From Acetobacter fabarum (GTDB taxonomy: Bacteria; Pseudomonadota; Alphaproteobacteria; Acetobacterales; Acetobacteraceae), in the NCBI RefSeq assembly GCF_011516925.1, contig NZ_WOTG01000004.1:1-58893 (forward strand): a stretch of DNA of 58,893 nt, written 5' to 3'. The position numbers were made by a program, and so were the translations under genes. Of this stretch, positions 10,021 through 20,588 are shown in pieces; within the stretch, counting starts at the first letter, position 1; each line of letters starts with the position of its first letter. Under the pieces are notes generated by a model that worked only from the letters and a program-made list of their open reading frames with translations, ran no database searches and was not told where the DNA came from.

Positions 10021-11112
10021 TGGTGCCTGCGGGCAGTCCGTGGGGGTTGCGGGTTTGCTGGCCAGCATGGAATCGGTTTCAGGCGGGTGAATAAGCCCTA
10101 GGGCATAGCCTTCCATCTGGGCGTTCAGTTCCGCCCCCATCAGCACCACCCATGCGGTGACAAAAAACCACATCATGATGGCAATAAACGCGCCCAGTGG
10201 CCCGTAAGTCGCGTTGTAGCTGGCCAGATGCGCCACGTAGTATGAGAACCCGAGCGAAGCCATGATCCACGTAATGGTGGAGGCCAGCGCACCGGGCAGC
10301 ACCCAGCGCCATTGCGTATGCCGCTTGCGGTCCGGCCCAAAGCGGTACAGGGCCGACAGGGCCAGTGTTTCAAACGTAAACATGACCACCGGCCCGCTCC
10401 ACCGTGCCAGAAACTCAATGGAACCGGGCGGGGTGGGAATATGCAGGATGGCGGGCAGCGTTAAAAACAGCGGCATGGCCACCAGCAGGGCCAGTGTGAG
10501 CACAGCCCCCAGAATACCAGACAGGGTCATGGCAAAGGCGGTGGCCTGAAAAACCAGAAAATTCCGGTTCTCACGCGTGTTGTAGGCAATGTTTAAGGCC
10601 GACAGAATGGAGCGCGTGGCAGCCGAGGCAGACCACAACGCAACCGAGAGCGAGATGATCAGGTTTACGGTCAGGGAGGACGGGGGCTCGGCCACCAGTG
10701 TCTGCACCCGGTCATAGAGCAGGTTGAAGGCGCTGGGGGGCAGCAGGTTGCGCAGAATATCCATCTGCGGGGCCACGGTCTGCACGTCAAACACCAGCCC
10801 GTAAATGGAGATCATGGCGCTAATGGCGGGGAACAGCGAGAGGGTGGTATAGAATGCACACCCCGCAGCCACCAGCGTGGTCGGCCCGAACACAAGGTTC
10901 TTGAACGTGTTGGAGACAATGGTCCGCCAGTCTTTGCGGCACATGGCCCACGGGCTGGCAAAACGCAGCTTGGCGACCTGCACGGGAGCACTCCCGGTAC
11001 GGTGGGGGAGCGGGGAACGGTCCGACTGCCAGAGAGCCTGCATGAATCCAGAAAAATCCTTGATCTGTGGTCCGGCCCGATTGCGGTATCGGGCGCTCCA
11101 CGTGCGCACCAT
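10006..11112 (-). CDS. YihY/BrkB family inner-membrane protein
   Basis: The protein has up to 368 residues and about six transmembrane helices, typical of the YihY/BrkB (UPF0761) family. Diagnostic stretches are the membrane entry LVFGPTTLVAAGCAFYTTLSLFPAISAMISIYGLV, the central LWSASAATRSILSALNIAYN, and the end segment SYNATYGPLGAFIAIMMWFFVTAWVVLMGAELNAQMEG. Members were named as RNase BN or serum-resistance proteins, but neither activity is accepted for the family; the biochemical role is unknown. The first roughly 70 residues are polar and less conserved, and an internal Met at about codon 24 could be the true start. The C-terminal tail is cytoplasmic and polar. Confidence 0.87.
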   Translation of the reverse strand: MVRTWSARYRNRAGPQIKDFSGFMQALWQSDRSPLPHRTGSAPVQVAKLRFASPWAMCRKDWRTIVSNTFKNLVFGPTTLVAAGCAFYTTLSLFPAISAMISIYGLVFDVQTVAPQMDILRNLLPPSAFNLLYDRVQTLVAEPPSSLTVNLIISLSVALWSASAATRSILSALNIAYNTRENRNFLVFQATAFAMTLSGILGAVLTLALLVAMPLFLTLPAILHIPTPPGSIEFLARWSGPVVMFTFETLALSALYRFGPDRKRHTQWRWVLPGALASTITWIMASLGFSYYVAHLASYNATYGPLGAFIAIMMWFFVTAWVVLMGAELNAQMEGYALGLIHPPETDSMLASKPATPTDCPQAPRADL

Positions 11113-11316
11113 GGATTCGGCCAGCGGGGGGCCGGTTGTGGAGCCTGGTAAGGTTTACTTCACAATGGGGCGCACAAAGACTTTGCATGAAAAAAGCAGC
11201 GGAAAAGCGTGAAGCAACCGTAATGTTTCCAAGTCTTATCGGGGGTTGGGGGGAGATGCCAAGTTTTTTTGTTTTATCTGGATTTTTTACTTGCGCTTGT
11301 GTCGGTTTGGCCGCAT

Positions 11317-11433
11317 ATGCACGCCCCTACGCAGCAACGCACGTGCCACTGGCCCTCTGAGGTTACGCAACGACGTCAAGCGTTCTGGCTAATCGGGACC
11401 TCTTTGCAGGTCTGCCTTTCGCTGGTCCGTTAG
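11317..11433 (+). CDS. Candidate 38-residue leader peptide upstream of ornithine decarboxylase
   Basis: An ATG at 11317 opens a 38-codon frame ending in TAG at 11431-11433, 64 bases before the ornithine decarboxylase start. The peptide ends TQRRQAFWLIGTSLQVCLSLVR. The last codons overlap hairpin-forming sequence (ACCT/AGGT near 11398-11411 and GGTC/GACC around the stop codon), which is what a translation-sensing leader would show. There is no clear Shine-Dalgarno. Whether it is translated is inference; it might instead be only the structured part of a leader RNA. Confidence 0.4.
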   Translation: MHAPTQQRTCHWPSEVTQRRQAFWLIGTSLQVCLSLVR

Positions 11434-11497
11434 ACCGTTTCGCAACGTCCTTCCCCGCTGTACAGGCGGGGGAGCCTGATACTGGGGGAGTGGGGAC
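11370..11497 (+). promoter_or_regulatory. Structured 5' leader of ornithine decarboxylase (speF-type candidate)
   Basis: The 130 bases before the gene hold three nested or successive hairpins: ACCT-CTTTGC-AGGT at 11398-11411, GGTC-CGTTA-GACC at 11424-11436 enclosing a stop codon, and CCCCGC-TGTACAG-GCGGGG at 11453-11471, followed by the GGGGAG ribosome site. Alphaproteobacterial ornithine decarboxylase genes are known to carry the speF leader motif; I could not test the match by covariance model. Confidence 0.5.
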
Positions 11498-12628
11498 ATG
11501 AATCCCAAAATCACCCGTTTTCTTGCCGAGCAAAAACCGGCAACGCCCTGCCTTGTCGTCGATGTTGACCAGGTGGAAGCCCGTTATCGCGCACTGGGCA
11601 AGGCCCTGCCGCTCGCGCGCATTTACTATGCCGTCAAGGCCAACCCGGCCATGCCTATCCTGACCCGTCTGGTCGGGCTTGGCTCCTGCTTTGATGCCGC
11701 ATCCTGGGAGGAAGTCTCCCTCTGCCTGGAGGCAGGGGCGGACCCCGAAGCCATTTCCTTTGGCAACACGGTTAAAAAAGTGTCGGCCATTCAGGCAGCC
11801 TACAAGGCTGGCGTGCGTATGTTCGTGTTCGACTGCCGCGAAGAGCTGGAAAAAATTGCCCAGCACGCACCGGGCAGCCGCGTGTACTGCCGCCTGCTGG
11901 TGGATAATTACGATGCGGAATGGCCGCTCTCACGCAAGTTTGGCACCACGGTCGAATCCGCCCGGGACCTGATGCTTGAAGCCCGCAAGCTGGGGCTGGA
12001 CCCGTATGGTCTGTCCTTCCATGTCGGGTCGCAGCAGCTTTCGGCCGAGGCTTACGAAGCCGCCATTGCCCGCGTGGCCAGCCTGTTTACGGACCTGAGC
12101 GATGCCGGGCTGGACCTGCGCATGATCAACCTCGGCGGGGGCTTCCCCATCCGTTACCGTGAGGATGTGCCCGAGATCGACCATTTTGCCGGGGCGATCT
12201 GCCGCGCCATGACCGAGCATTTTGGCAATGCGTTGCCCGAAATGCTGGTTGAGCCGGGCCGCTTTATTGTGGGCGAAGCAGGCGTTGTGCATACCGAGGT
12301 GGTGCTGGTGAGCGCACGCGGTCGGCAGGACGGGCCACGCTGGGTGTACCTGGACATCGGGCGCTTTGGTGGTCTGGCGGAAACGGAAGGCGAATCCATT
12401 CGCTACGCTATTCGCACCGCGCGCGATGGTTCCCCCACGGGGCCGGTGGCGCTGGCGGGGCCAACCTGCGACGGGGCGGATATTCTGTACGAAAAAAGCC
12501 ACTACGACCTGCCGCTGGACCTGTGCTCGGGCGAACTGATCGACCTGCTGGGGACGGGGGCTTATGTTTCCACCTATTGCTCCACCCGCTTTAATGGCTT
12601 TGCTCCCCTGAGCGAGTACTACATCTGA
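11498..12628 (+). CDS. speC: Ornithine decarboxylase (PLP fold-type III)
   Basis: The 376-residue enzyme of the alanine-racemase-fold decarboxylase family makes putrescine from ornithine. The PLP-binding lysine is in YYAVKANP near residue 48. Then follow GSCFDAASWEEV, SFHVGSQQ, the glycine-rich phosphate loop NLGGGFP, EPGRF, and the substrate-side Cys motif GPTCDGADILYE with the catalytic Cys; the protein ends with a DLLGTGAYVSTYCSTRFNGF block. This set and length match the eukaryotic-like ODCs found in alphaproteobacteria; some members also use lysine. A GGGGAG ribosome site precedes the ATG. A structured leader and small upstream ORF suggest control by polyamine or ornithine. The symbol speC is functional shorthand. 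Confidence 0.93.
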   Translation: MNPKITRFLAEQKPATPCLVVDVDQVEARYRALGKALPLARIYYAVKANPAMPILTRLVGLGSCFDAASWEEVSLCLEAGADPEAISFGNTVKKVSAIQAAYKAGVRMFVFDCREELEKIAQHAPGSRVYCRLLVDNYDAEWPLSRKFGTTVESARDLMLEARKLGLDPYGLSFHVGSQQLSAEAYEAAIARVASLFTDLSDAGLDLRMINLGGGFPIRYREDVPEIDHFAGAICRAMTEHFGNALPEMLVEPGRFIVGEAGVVHTEVVLVSARGRQDGPRWVYLDIGRFGGLAETEGESIRYAIRTARDGSPTGPVALAGPTCDGADILYEKSHYDLPLDLCSGELIDLLGTGAYVSTYCSTRFNGFAPLSEYYI

Positions 12629-12662
12629 GCGCACGCCTTACGGGGTGTTTGCAAGCGGTTTT

Positions 12663-12712
12663 CCCCTTCCTCCGCCGGGCTGTGCAGGCCCGGTGGGAGG
12701 AGGGGTTTTTCT
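12663..12712 (+). terminator. Terminator of ornithine decarboxylase
   Basis: CCCTTCCTCCGCCGGGC and the matching CCCGGTGGGAGGAGGGG form a long GC-rich stem around TGTGCAGG, followed by TTTTTCTTTT. Confidence 0.85.
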
Positions 12713-12841
12713 TTTATGCCGACCCCCTGCCGTAAAGACAGCCCTGTATTGTGCGTGCAGCCCTTTGCAGACGCCCCGATGCGCTTAAACATTGCCCCAG
12801 ATACAGGCCCATGATCAGGGGTCTGGATAAAGGGAGTTATC

Positions 12842-13582
12842 ATGACACGAATGGGTATGCTGCTGGGTACGGTTCTGGTGGCAACGGCTGTTGCAACACC
12901 TTTGTATGCACAGCAGGCGCAGTCTGGTGCCGCCGCGTCCGGCACGGTTGCACAGTCCGCAGCTACGCAGGATTTCAGCCGTCTTTCCGATGATGGCAGC
13001 ATGGCGTTCGAATATCTGACCCTCGCACGGAACGCCATTTTTGATGGCGATCTGGCCGGGGCCAAGGCCCTTATTGCCAACGCCCAGCAGGCACTGGCCA
13101 CGGCCCGCTCGGATAACACCGCCTTCCAGAAAGCCGCTGCCGAACTGATGCCGAGCAAAACCGGCCAGTTCCGCCCCCGCCCCAATGCGCCCACAACGCA
13201 GCAGGTGGCATGGCTGCCAATTGATGGCGAGCTGGTACTGAACGCCAATGCCGAGGAAACATCGGAAAAAACCGCTGTTGTGGCGGCTGCCAACCGGCAC
13301 CTCAAATCCGGCAATCCGGCCCGTGCGGCTGAAGTGCTGCGCGTGACCAGCGTGGATGCGGATTACGTTATTGCCGCCGTGCCGCTGGATCAGGTGACGC
13401 AGGACGTGGCCCGCGCAGCCAAGCTGATTGGCAAAGACCCCTACAAGGCCAGCGAAGCCCTGCGTGATGCGCAGGAAGCCGTGCGTTATGCCTCGGTGGA
13501 TATTCAGGCCGTGTCCAATCCGGCCACCAATGCCAAGGCCGCACCGGCCCCGGCAGCCCCGGCGGCTGCTCCGGCAAAATAA
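12842..13582 (+). CDS. Exported YfdX family protein
   Basis: The 246-residue protein has a signal peptide (MGMLLGTVLVATAVATPLYAQQ). The mature part is alpha-helical, with two related segments, SMAFEYLTLARNAIFDGDLAGAKALIANAQQAL and VVAAANRHLKSGNPARAAEVLRV, characteristic of the YfdX family. A central piece WLPIDGELVLNANAEE and the end DPYKASEALRDAQEAVRYASVDIQ also fit. In Escherichia coli yfdX is part of the EvgA-controlled, oxalate-linked acid-tolerance operon, and the protein binds small molecules and unfolded protein; its mechanism is not settled. Here it stands alone between terminators, with an Ala/Pro tail. An acid-stress role would suit an acetic acid bacterium but is inference. Confidence 0.85.
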   Translation: MTRMGMLLGTVLVATAVATPLYAQQAQSGAAASGTVAQSAATQDFSRLSDDGSMAFEYLTLARNAIFDGDLAGAKALIANAQQALATARSDNTAFQKAAAELMPSKTGQFRPRPNAPTTQQVAWLPIDGELVLNANAEETSEKTAVVAAANRHLKSGNPARAAEVLRVTSVDADYVIAAVPLDQVTQDVARAAKLIGKDPYKASEALRDAQEAVRYASVDIQAVSNPATNAKAAPAPAAPAAAPAK

Positions 13583-13616
13583 GCATACAGGCCAGTCCGC
13601 ATTGGCGGGCGGGTTC

Positions 13617-13660
13617 AAAAAAAGGGGGGCGGCCACACAATGGCCGCCCCCCTTTTTTGT
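13617..13660. terminator. Strong bidirectional terminator between yfdX-like gene and ccmB
   Basis: AAAAAAAGGGGGGCGGCCA and TGGCCGCCCCCCTTTTTTT form a 19-base perfect stem with a five-base loop, with T-tracts in both directions, between two convergent genes. Confidence 0.93.
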
Positions 13661-13668
13661 GGTGTGGC

Positions 13669-14337
13669 TTACTCCGCTGCTGCGCGTAATCCCGCCCCTG
13701 CGGCAAGGGGGCAGAGCGGGAGCGTGCCTGCAACAAATGCCCCCAGCAGTTCAAGGTCTGGCTGCCAGGGCAGGCCGTTGGAGGCCGCATCTATGGCGGC
13801 TGCGCCAAAAATAAGAGCGGGTGTGGCCAGGGGCAGGGTCAGCAGTGGGAGCAGCACGCCACCCCGCCGCGCGCCCAGCACAATGGATGCGCCCATCCCC
13901 CCGATAAGTGAGAGCACGACCGACCCCAAAAACAGCCCTCCCAGCAGCACCGGCAGGGCGGAGGAGGGCAGCCCCAGCATGACCGCAAGCGGAACCGCAG
14001 CCAGCAGCAGCGGCACGCCGGTTGTCAGCCAATGGGCGGTTATTTTGGCCAGTGCCACCAGTGCGGGCGGCAGGCCAAGCAGGAGCAACTGGTCCAGAGA
14101 GCCATCTTCCAGCTCTGCGCCAAACAGGCGGTCCAGCGGCAAAAGGGCGGCCAGCAGGGCACAGACCCAGATAATGCCCGGTGCCATATGGCGCAACAGC
14201 TCGGGCGAGGGGCCAAGAGCCAGCGGGAACAGTGTTGCCGTTACTACAAAAAACAGCACCGCTCCCAGCGTGTCCGCCCCGTGGCGCAGGGCCAGCCGCA
14301 GGTCCCGCATGACAATGCCCCAGAACAGCCGGTTCAT
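13669..14337 (-). CDS. ccmB: Haem exporter permease CcmB
   Basis: The 222-residue membrane protein has six helices. The opening FWGIVMRDLRLALRHGADTLGAVLFFVVTATLFPLALGP is the classic CcmB N-terminus. The core FGAELEDGSLDQLLLLGLPPALVALAKITAHWL matches the family. With CcmA it forms the ABC-type module of System I cytochrome c maturation; with CcmC and CcmD it releases holo-CcmE so haem can be attached to periplasmic apocytochromes. The start overlaps the ccmA stop by four bases. The remaining ccm genes are not in this window; in several alphaproteobacteria ccmAB lies apart from or precedes ccmCDEFGH. Confidence 0.95.
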   Translation of the reverse strand: MNRLFWGIVMRDLRLALRHGADTLGAVLFFVVTATLFPLALGPSPELLRHMAPGIIWVCALLAALLPLDRLFGAELEDGSLDQLLLLGLPPALVALAKITAHWLTTGVPLLLAAVPLAVMLGLPSSALPVLLGGLFLGSVVLSLIGGMGASIVLGARRGGVLLPLLTLPLATPALIFGAAAIDAASNGLPWQPDLELLGAFVAGTLPLCPLAAGAGLRAAAE

Positions 14338-15032
14338 GCGTAGTCTCCCTCAAACGCGCCAAAAGGGCGGGGGTCGGCGGCACCGGGCAGGTCCAGTGCG
14401 CAGGTGTTGTCCAGCGGCAGGGGAACATGGGTTGTCGCGATCAGGATTCCGCCGCACGCACGGTGGGCCGCCATGGCACGGCCCAGCAGGGTTATGGCGG
14501 CCGAATCCAGCCCCAGACTCGGCTCGTCCAGCAGCCAGAGCGGTGCTTGGGCCAGCAGCACGCGGGCAAGGGCGGTGCGGCGCTTCTGCCCGGCAGAAAG
14601 CAGGCGTGCGGGCAGGTCGGCCAGCGCGCACAGGTCCATGGCCTCCAGTGCATCGGCCATGCTGGCGCCGGGGCGGGTGAACAGGTGCAGGTTTTCGCTC
14701 ACGCTCAGGCCGGGTTTTAGTGCGTCCTGGTGGCCAATATAGGCCACGCGCTCCGCATGGGCGGCGCGGTCATCAAAAATGGACTGGCCATTCCATGTCA
14801 GTTGCCCCGAATCCGGTTTGCGCAGCCCGGCCAGCACACGCAGCAGGGTGGATTTGCCCGCGCCGTTGGGGCCGGTAAGCAGCATGGCGTCCCCCGCATG
14901 CAGGGTCAGGCTTACGCCGTCGAGCACCAGACGGTCCCCGCGGAACACGCAAAGGGAGTCCGCCTCCAGCACCGTACCGGTGGGGGCAGGGGTGCCAGAT
15001 GGGGCGCTGGCACGGGGTTCAGACTGGCTCAC
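14334..15032 (-). CDS. ccmA: Haem exporter ATP-binding protein CcmA
   Basis: This is a 232-residue ABC ATPase from a GTG at 15032, which has AAAGGAG about 12 bases upstream. The longer open frame to 15290 is rejected because it adds about 86 residues of arginine-rich sequence never seen in CcmA. Walker A is GPNGAGKST, the signature is LLSAGQKRRTALARVLL, and Walker B is LWLLDEPSLGLD; the His-switch is in TTHVPLPL. Before Walker A the protein reads CVFRGDRLVLDGVSLTLHAGDAMLLTG, close to CcmA. It powers the CcmAB module of cytochrome c maturation. The first 20 residues are a Ser/Ala/Pro-rich extension. Confidence 0.93.
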   Translation of the reverse strand: MSQSEPRASAPSGTPAPTGTVLEADSLCVFRGDRLVLDGVSLTLHAGDAMLLTGPNGAGKSTLLRVLAGLRKPDSGQLTWNGQSIFDDRAAHAERVAYIGHQDALKPGLSVSENLHLFTRPGASMADALEAMDLCALADLPARLLSAGQKRRTALARVLLAQAPLWLLDEPSLGLDSAAITLLGRAMAAHRACGGILIATTHVPLPLDNTCALDLPGAADPRPFGAFEGDYA

Positions 15033-15272
15033 GGAGATGGGACTTCTCCTTTTTGTTACCGTAATCACACAAAAAGCGGGATTGCTCGCACGGTTGTGGT
15101 CACTCCCCCGCTTGTGCCTTTTATTAGTGCCGGTATGTTCTAGCCCCAACGGGATATCAAGCCGGTTGTCCGAAGAGCGGACACGCACGCAACGCCGTGC
15201 GGAACAATACGGAACACAACGGTGTCCTGAACGCATCACCAGCCATCGGCTGTGATCGGGGAGAAAGCGACG

Positions 15273-17966
<2,694 letters not shown>

Positions 17967-17997
17967 GAACCCATCCGTTCAAGGTGAACGTCTTAAT

Positions 17998-18028
17998 GCC
18001 GGCCCGGTGCAAACCGGGTCGGCTTTTT
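17998..18028 (+). terminator. Terminator after acnA that ends two bases before the next start codon
   Basis: GCCGGCCCGGT and ACCGGGTCGGC form an 11-base stem with one G-U pair and a GCAA tetraloop, followed by TTTTT. The next ATG is at 18031, so the structure covers the place where a ribosome site for the ABC gene would be. Confidence 0.85.
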
Positions 18029-18030
18029 CT

Positions 18031-18792
18031 ATGAATGACCCCGTAGTTCTGAGTGCGGAACAGTTGCACAAGGACTTTGGCGAGGGGGAAGTCCTGTGTG
18101 GCGTGTCCATGCAGGTCCGCAAGGGGGAGCTGGTGTCTATCATCGGTCCTTCGGGTTGCGGTAAATCCACCTTCCTGCGGTGTCTCAATTTTCTGGAAAT
18201 ACCCGACCGTGGCACGGTAACGGCCATGGGGGTGACCATTGCGCGCAATGGTGGCCCGTGGCGGAGCGCGGATGAGCATATGGCCCATCGGCTGCGGACC
18301 CATGTGGGCATGGTGTTCCAGAGTTTTAATCTGTTTCCGCACCTGAGCGTGCTGGATAACGTGATGCTGGCCCCCCGCGTGGTCAAAGGCGGTAACGCCG
18401 AAGCCGACCGGGAAGAGGCCATGGCCCTGCTGGAAAAAGTGGGGCTGGCCAAGGTGGCGCAGCGTTACCCTGTCTCGCTCTCTGGCGGTCAGCAGCAGCG
18501 TGCGGCCATTGCCCGCGCTCTGGCCATGCGGCCCGAGATCATGCTGTACGACGAACCCACCTCAGCCCTGGACCCCATTGTGGCCGAGGAGGTGCTTAAC
18601 GTCATGCGCACACTTGATGATGAGGGCATGACCCAGATTATCGTGACCCATGACATGCGCTTTGCCGAAGTCGCGTCCGATACGGTGGTGTACATGGATG
18701 GCGGGCATGTGATCGAGGCCGGCCCGCCAGAAGTCCTGTGCGTGAACCCCGAACATGAACAGACCCGCCGCTTTATGAGGACCGTCCTGTGA
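18031..18792 (+). CDS. Polar amino-acid-type ABC importer, ATP-binding subunit
   Basis: The 253-residue ABC ATPase is of the GlnQ/HisP type. Walker A is GPSGCGKST (near residue 45), the Q-loop is MVFQSFNLFPHLSVLDNV, the signature LSGGQQQRAAIARAL, Walker B IMLYDEPTSALDP, the His-switch IVTHDM, and it ends EHEQTRRFM in family style. It pairs with the fused binding-protein/permease encoded next, whose ATG overlaps its stop (TGATG). Substrate is unknown but likely a polar amino acid or a small dipeptide-like compound. The start is awkward: a terminator hairpin ends two bases before the ATG and no Shine-Dalgarno is visible. A GTG at 18007 is in frame but lies inside the hairpin. Confidence 0.92.
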   Translation: MNDPVVLSAEQLHKDFGEGEVLCGVSMQVRKGELVSIIGPSGCGKSTFLRCLNFLEIPDRGTVTAMGVTIARNGGPWRSADEHMAHRLRTHVGMVFQSFNLFPHLSVLDNVMLAPRVVKGGNAEADREEAMALLEKVGLAKVAQRYPVSLSGGQQQRAAIARALAMRPEIMLYDEPTSALDPIVAEEVLNVMRTLDDEGMTQIIVTHDMRFAEVASDTVVYMDGGHVIEAGPPEVLCVNPEHEQTRRFMRTVL

Positions 18793-20345
18793 TGAACACC
18801 GCACAGCCCCGCCCTCGCCGCCTGCTGGGCGTCCTGTCTGGCCTGTTTGCAGCGCTGCTGGTGCTGGCAGCCGCCCCTGGCGCCGCCCCGGCTGCCCACG
18901 CGCAGAGCAAGCCGTTCCACTGGGCCGCCGATTCCTCGGCCGATGTGCCCTACACGTTCCATGACCTCAAAGACCAGAACAAGCTGACGGGCTTTGAATA
19001 TGACCTGATGCAGGAACTCAGCCGCCATATGGGCGCGCCGCTGGACTTCATCAACAACGACTGGGACGGGCTTATTCCCGGCCTGCAACGTGGCCTGTAC
19101 GACATGGTCATCTGCGGGATCGAGATGACCGATGAACATGCTGAAGGCATTGACTTCAGCATCCCCTATTACGTGACCTCCGAACGGCTGGTGGTGCGCC
19201 GCAAGGGCAAGCAGTTTACCACACTGGCAGACCTTGAAGGGCACAAGGTTGGTACAATCAAGGATACGCAGGCCGAGCGTATGCTGACCAACAACACCAA
19301 AATATCCCTGAGCACCTATGACGAAGAAACAGATGCTTTTATGGATCTGGTCAATGGGCGCACGGATGCCATCCTGATCGACGGCCCCATTGCCAAATAT
19401 TATGGGGATACCAACCCAGACCTGCATATTGTAGGCGAACCCATTGGCCGGGTGCAGTACGGCATTGCCTTTGCCAAGGGCCAGAACACGGAACTGCGCG
19501 AGCGGGTGAACGCTGCACTGCAGGTCATGCAGCAGGACGGCAGCCTGCACCATATCCTGACACGCTGGGACTTGTGGACGCCAGAAATGGCGCAGCTCAC
19601 CAACGACCACACCCAGCCCAACGTAACCCCTGCAGCATGGAACAACTATGTGGCCGAGTTGCAGGGCAAGGGCGGGTTGCGCGTCAAGCTTGAACGCTAT
19701 GCCGGGTTTGTGCCCCAGCTGGTCCGGGCGGCGGGGCTGACCCTGCTGGTCTCGCTGTGCGCCATGGTTGTTGCGGTTGCACTGGGGCTTGGGCTTGCGC
19801 TGCTGCGCCTGTATGGCCCGCGCCCGCTGGCATGGCTGGCTGCAACCTATGTGGAGATTGTGCGTGGCACGCCACTGCTTATTCAGGTGCTGTTCATTTT
19901 TTATGGCCTGCCTGAATTTGGTATCAGCATGTCCCCCTTTGTGGCCGGTGTGGTCAGCCTTGGGCTGAACTATGCGGCATACGAGGCAGAAAACTACCGC
20001 GCCGGTCTGCAATCGGTGGCCCATGGGCAGATGGAAGCAGCCCTTGCCCTGAACATGACCCACCCGCAGGCCCTGCGTTATGTGCTGGTGCCGCAGGCGT
20101 TCAGGCTGGTTATGCCGGTCATGACCAACGACTTTATCTCCCTGCTCAAGGATTCGTCTCTGGTCAGCGTGATCACCCTGACAGAACTGACACAGACCTA
20201 TATCCGCCTGTCCTCTGCCTATTTTGACTATTTTGGCACGGGGCTCATGGTGGGTGCGGCCTACCTGCTGCTGGGTCTGCCCTTTGTGCGTCTGGCTCGT
20301 CTGGCGGAAAAGCGCCTGGCCATGCCCCATACCCGCCGCCGTTAA
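18792..20345 (+). CDS. Fused periplasmic binding protein and permease of an amino-acid-type ABC importer
   Basis: One 517-residue chain joins two importer parts. After a signal peptide (about residues 1-38, ending PAAHAQS), residues 40-275 are a bacterial solute-binding domain of family 3 (GFEYDLMQELSRHMGAPLDF, WDGLIPGLQRGLYDMVICGIEMT, VGTIKDTQAE, GRTDAILIDGP). Residues about 300-510 are a GlnP/HisM-type permease with five helices and the EAA loop (AYEAENYRAGLQSVAHGQMEAALALNMTHPQALRYVLVPQA). SBP-permease fusions exist in this family, for example in lactic acid bacteria. The aligned Arg/Asp ligands for the amino-acid alpha carboxyl and amino groups are not obviously canonical, so the substrate is open. 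A 17-base stem terminator follows. Confidence 0.92.
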   Translation: MNTAQPRPRRLLGVLSGLFAALLVLAAAPGAAPAAHAQSKPFHWAADSSADVPYTFHDLKDQNKLTGFEYDLMQELSRHMGAPLDFINNDWDGLIPGLQRGLYDMVICGIEMTDEHAEGIDFSIPYYVTSERLVVRRKGKQFTTLADLEGHKVGTIKDTQAERMLTNNTKISLSTYDEETDAFMDLVNGRTDAILIDGPIAKYYGDTNPDLHIVGEPIGRVQYGIAFAKGQNTELRERVNAALQVMQQDGSLHHILTRWDLWTPEMAQLTNDHTQPNVTPAAWNNYVAELQGKGGLRVKLERYAGFVPQLVRAAGLTLLVSLCAMVVAVALGLGLALLRLYGPRPLAWLAATYVEIVRGTPLLIQVLFIFYGLPEFGISMSPFVAGVVSLGLNYAAYEAENYRAGLQSVAHGQMEAALALNMTHPQALRYVLVPQAFRLVMPVMTNDFISLLKDSSLVSVITLTELTQTYIRLSSAYFDYFGTGLMVGAAYLLLGLPFVRLARLAEKRLAMPHTRRR

Positions 20346-20357
20346 GGCTGCGGGGCT

Positions 20358-20408
20358 GCGGCCATGCCTATAGCTTTAATGCGCTATAGGCATGGCCGCT
20401 TCTTGTTC
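20358..20408 (+). terminator. Terminator after the ABC importer
   Basis: GCGGCCATGCCTATAGC and GCTATAGGCATGGCCGC form a perfect 17-base stem with an eight-base loop, followed by TTCTTGTTCT. Confidence 0.85.
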
Positions 20409-20588
20409 TGTCTATGTTGTATCCAACCTAACCTTGCTGCAATAGGGAAGGTGATAAGCTCGTAGCCTGACACAGCATGCTGGTTACAGGGCGGGATGGT
20501 TGGAGCCCAGATTTTCGGCACACTCTGAACTGTCTCACCTGTTGTTGTCGGCAGCACTGGAGAAGGCTAGCCGCCTACACAGGAAACG

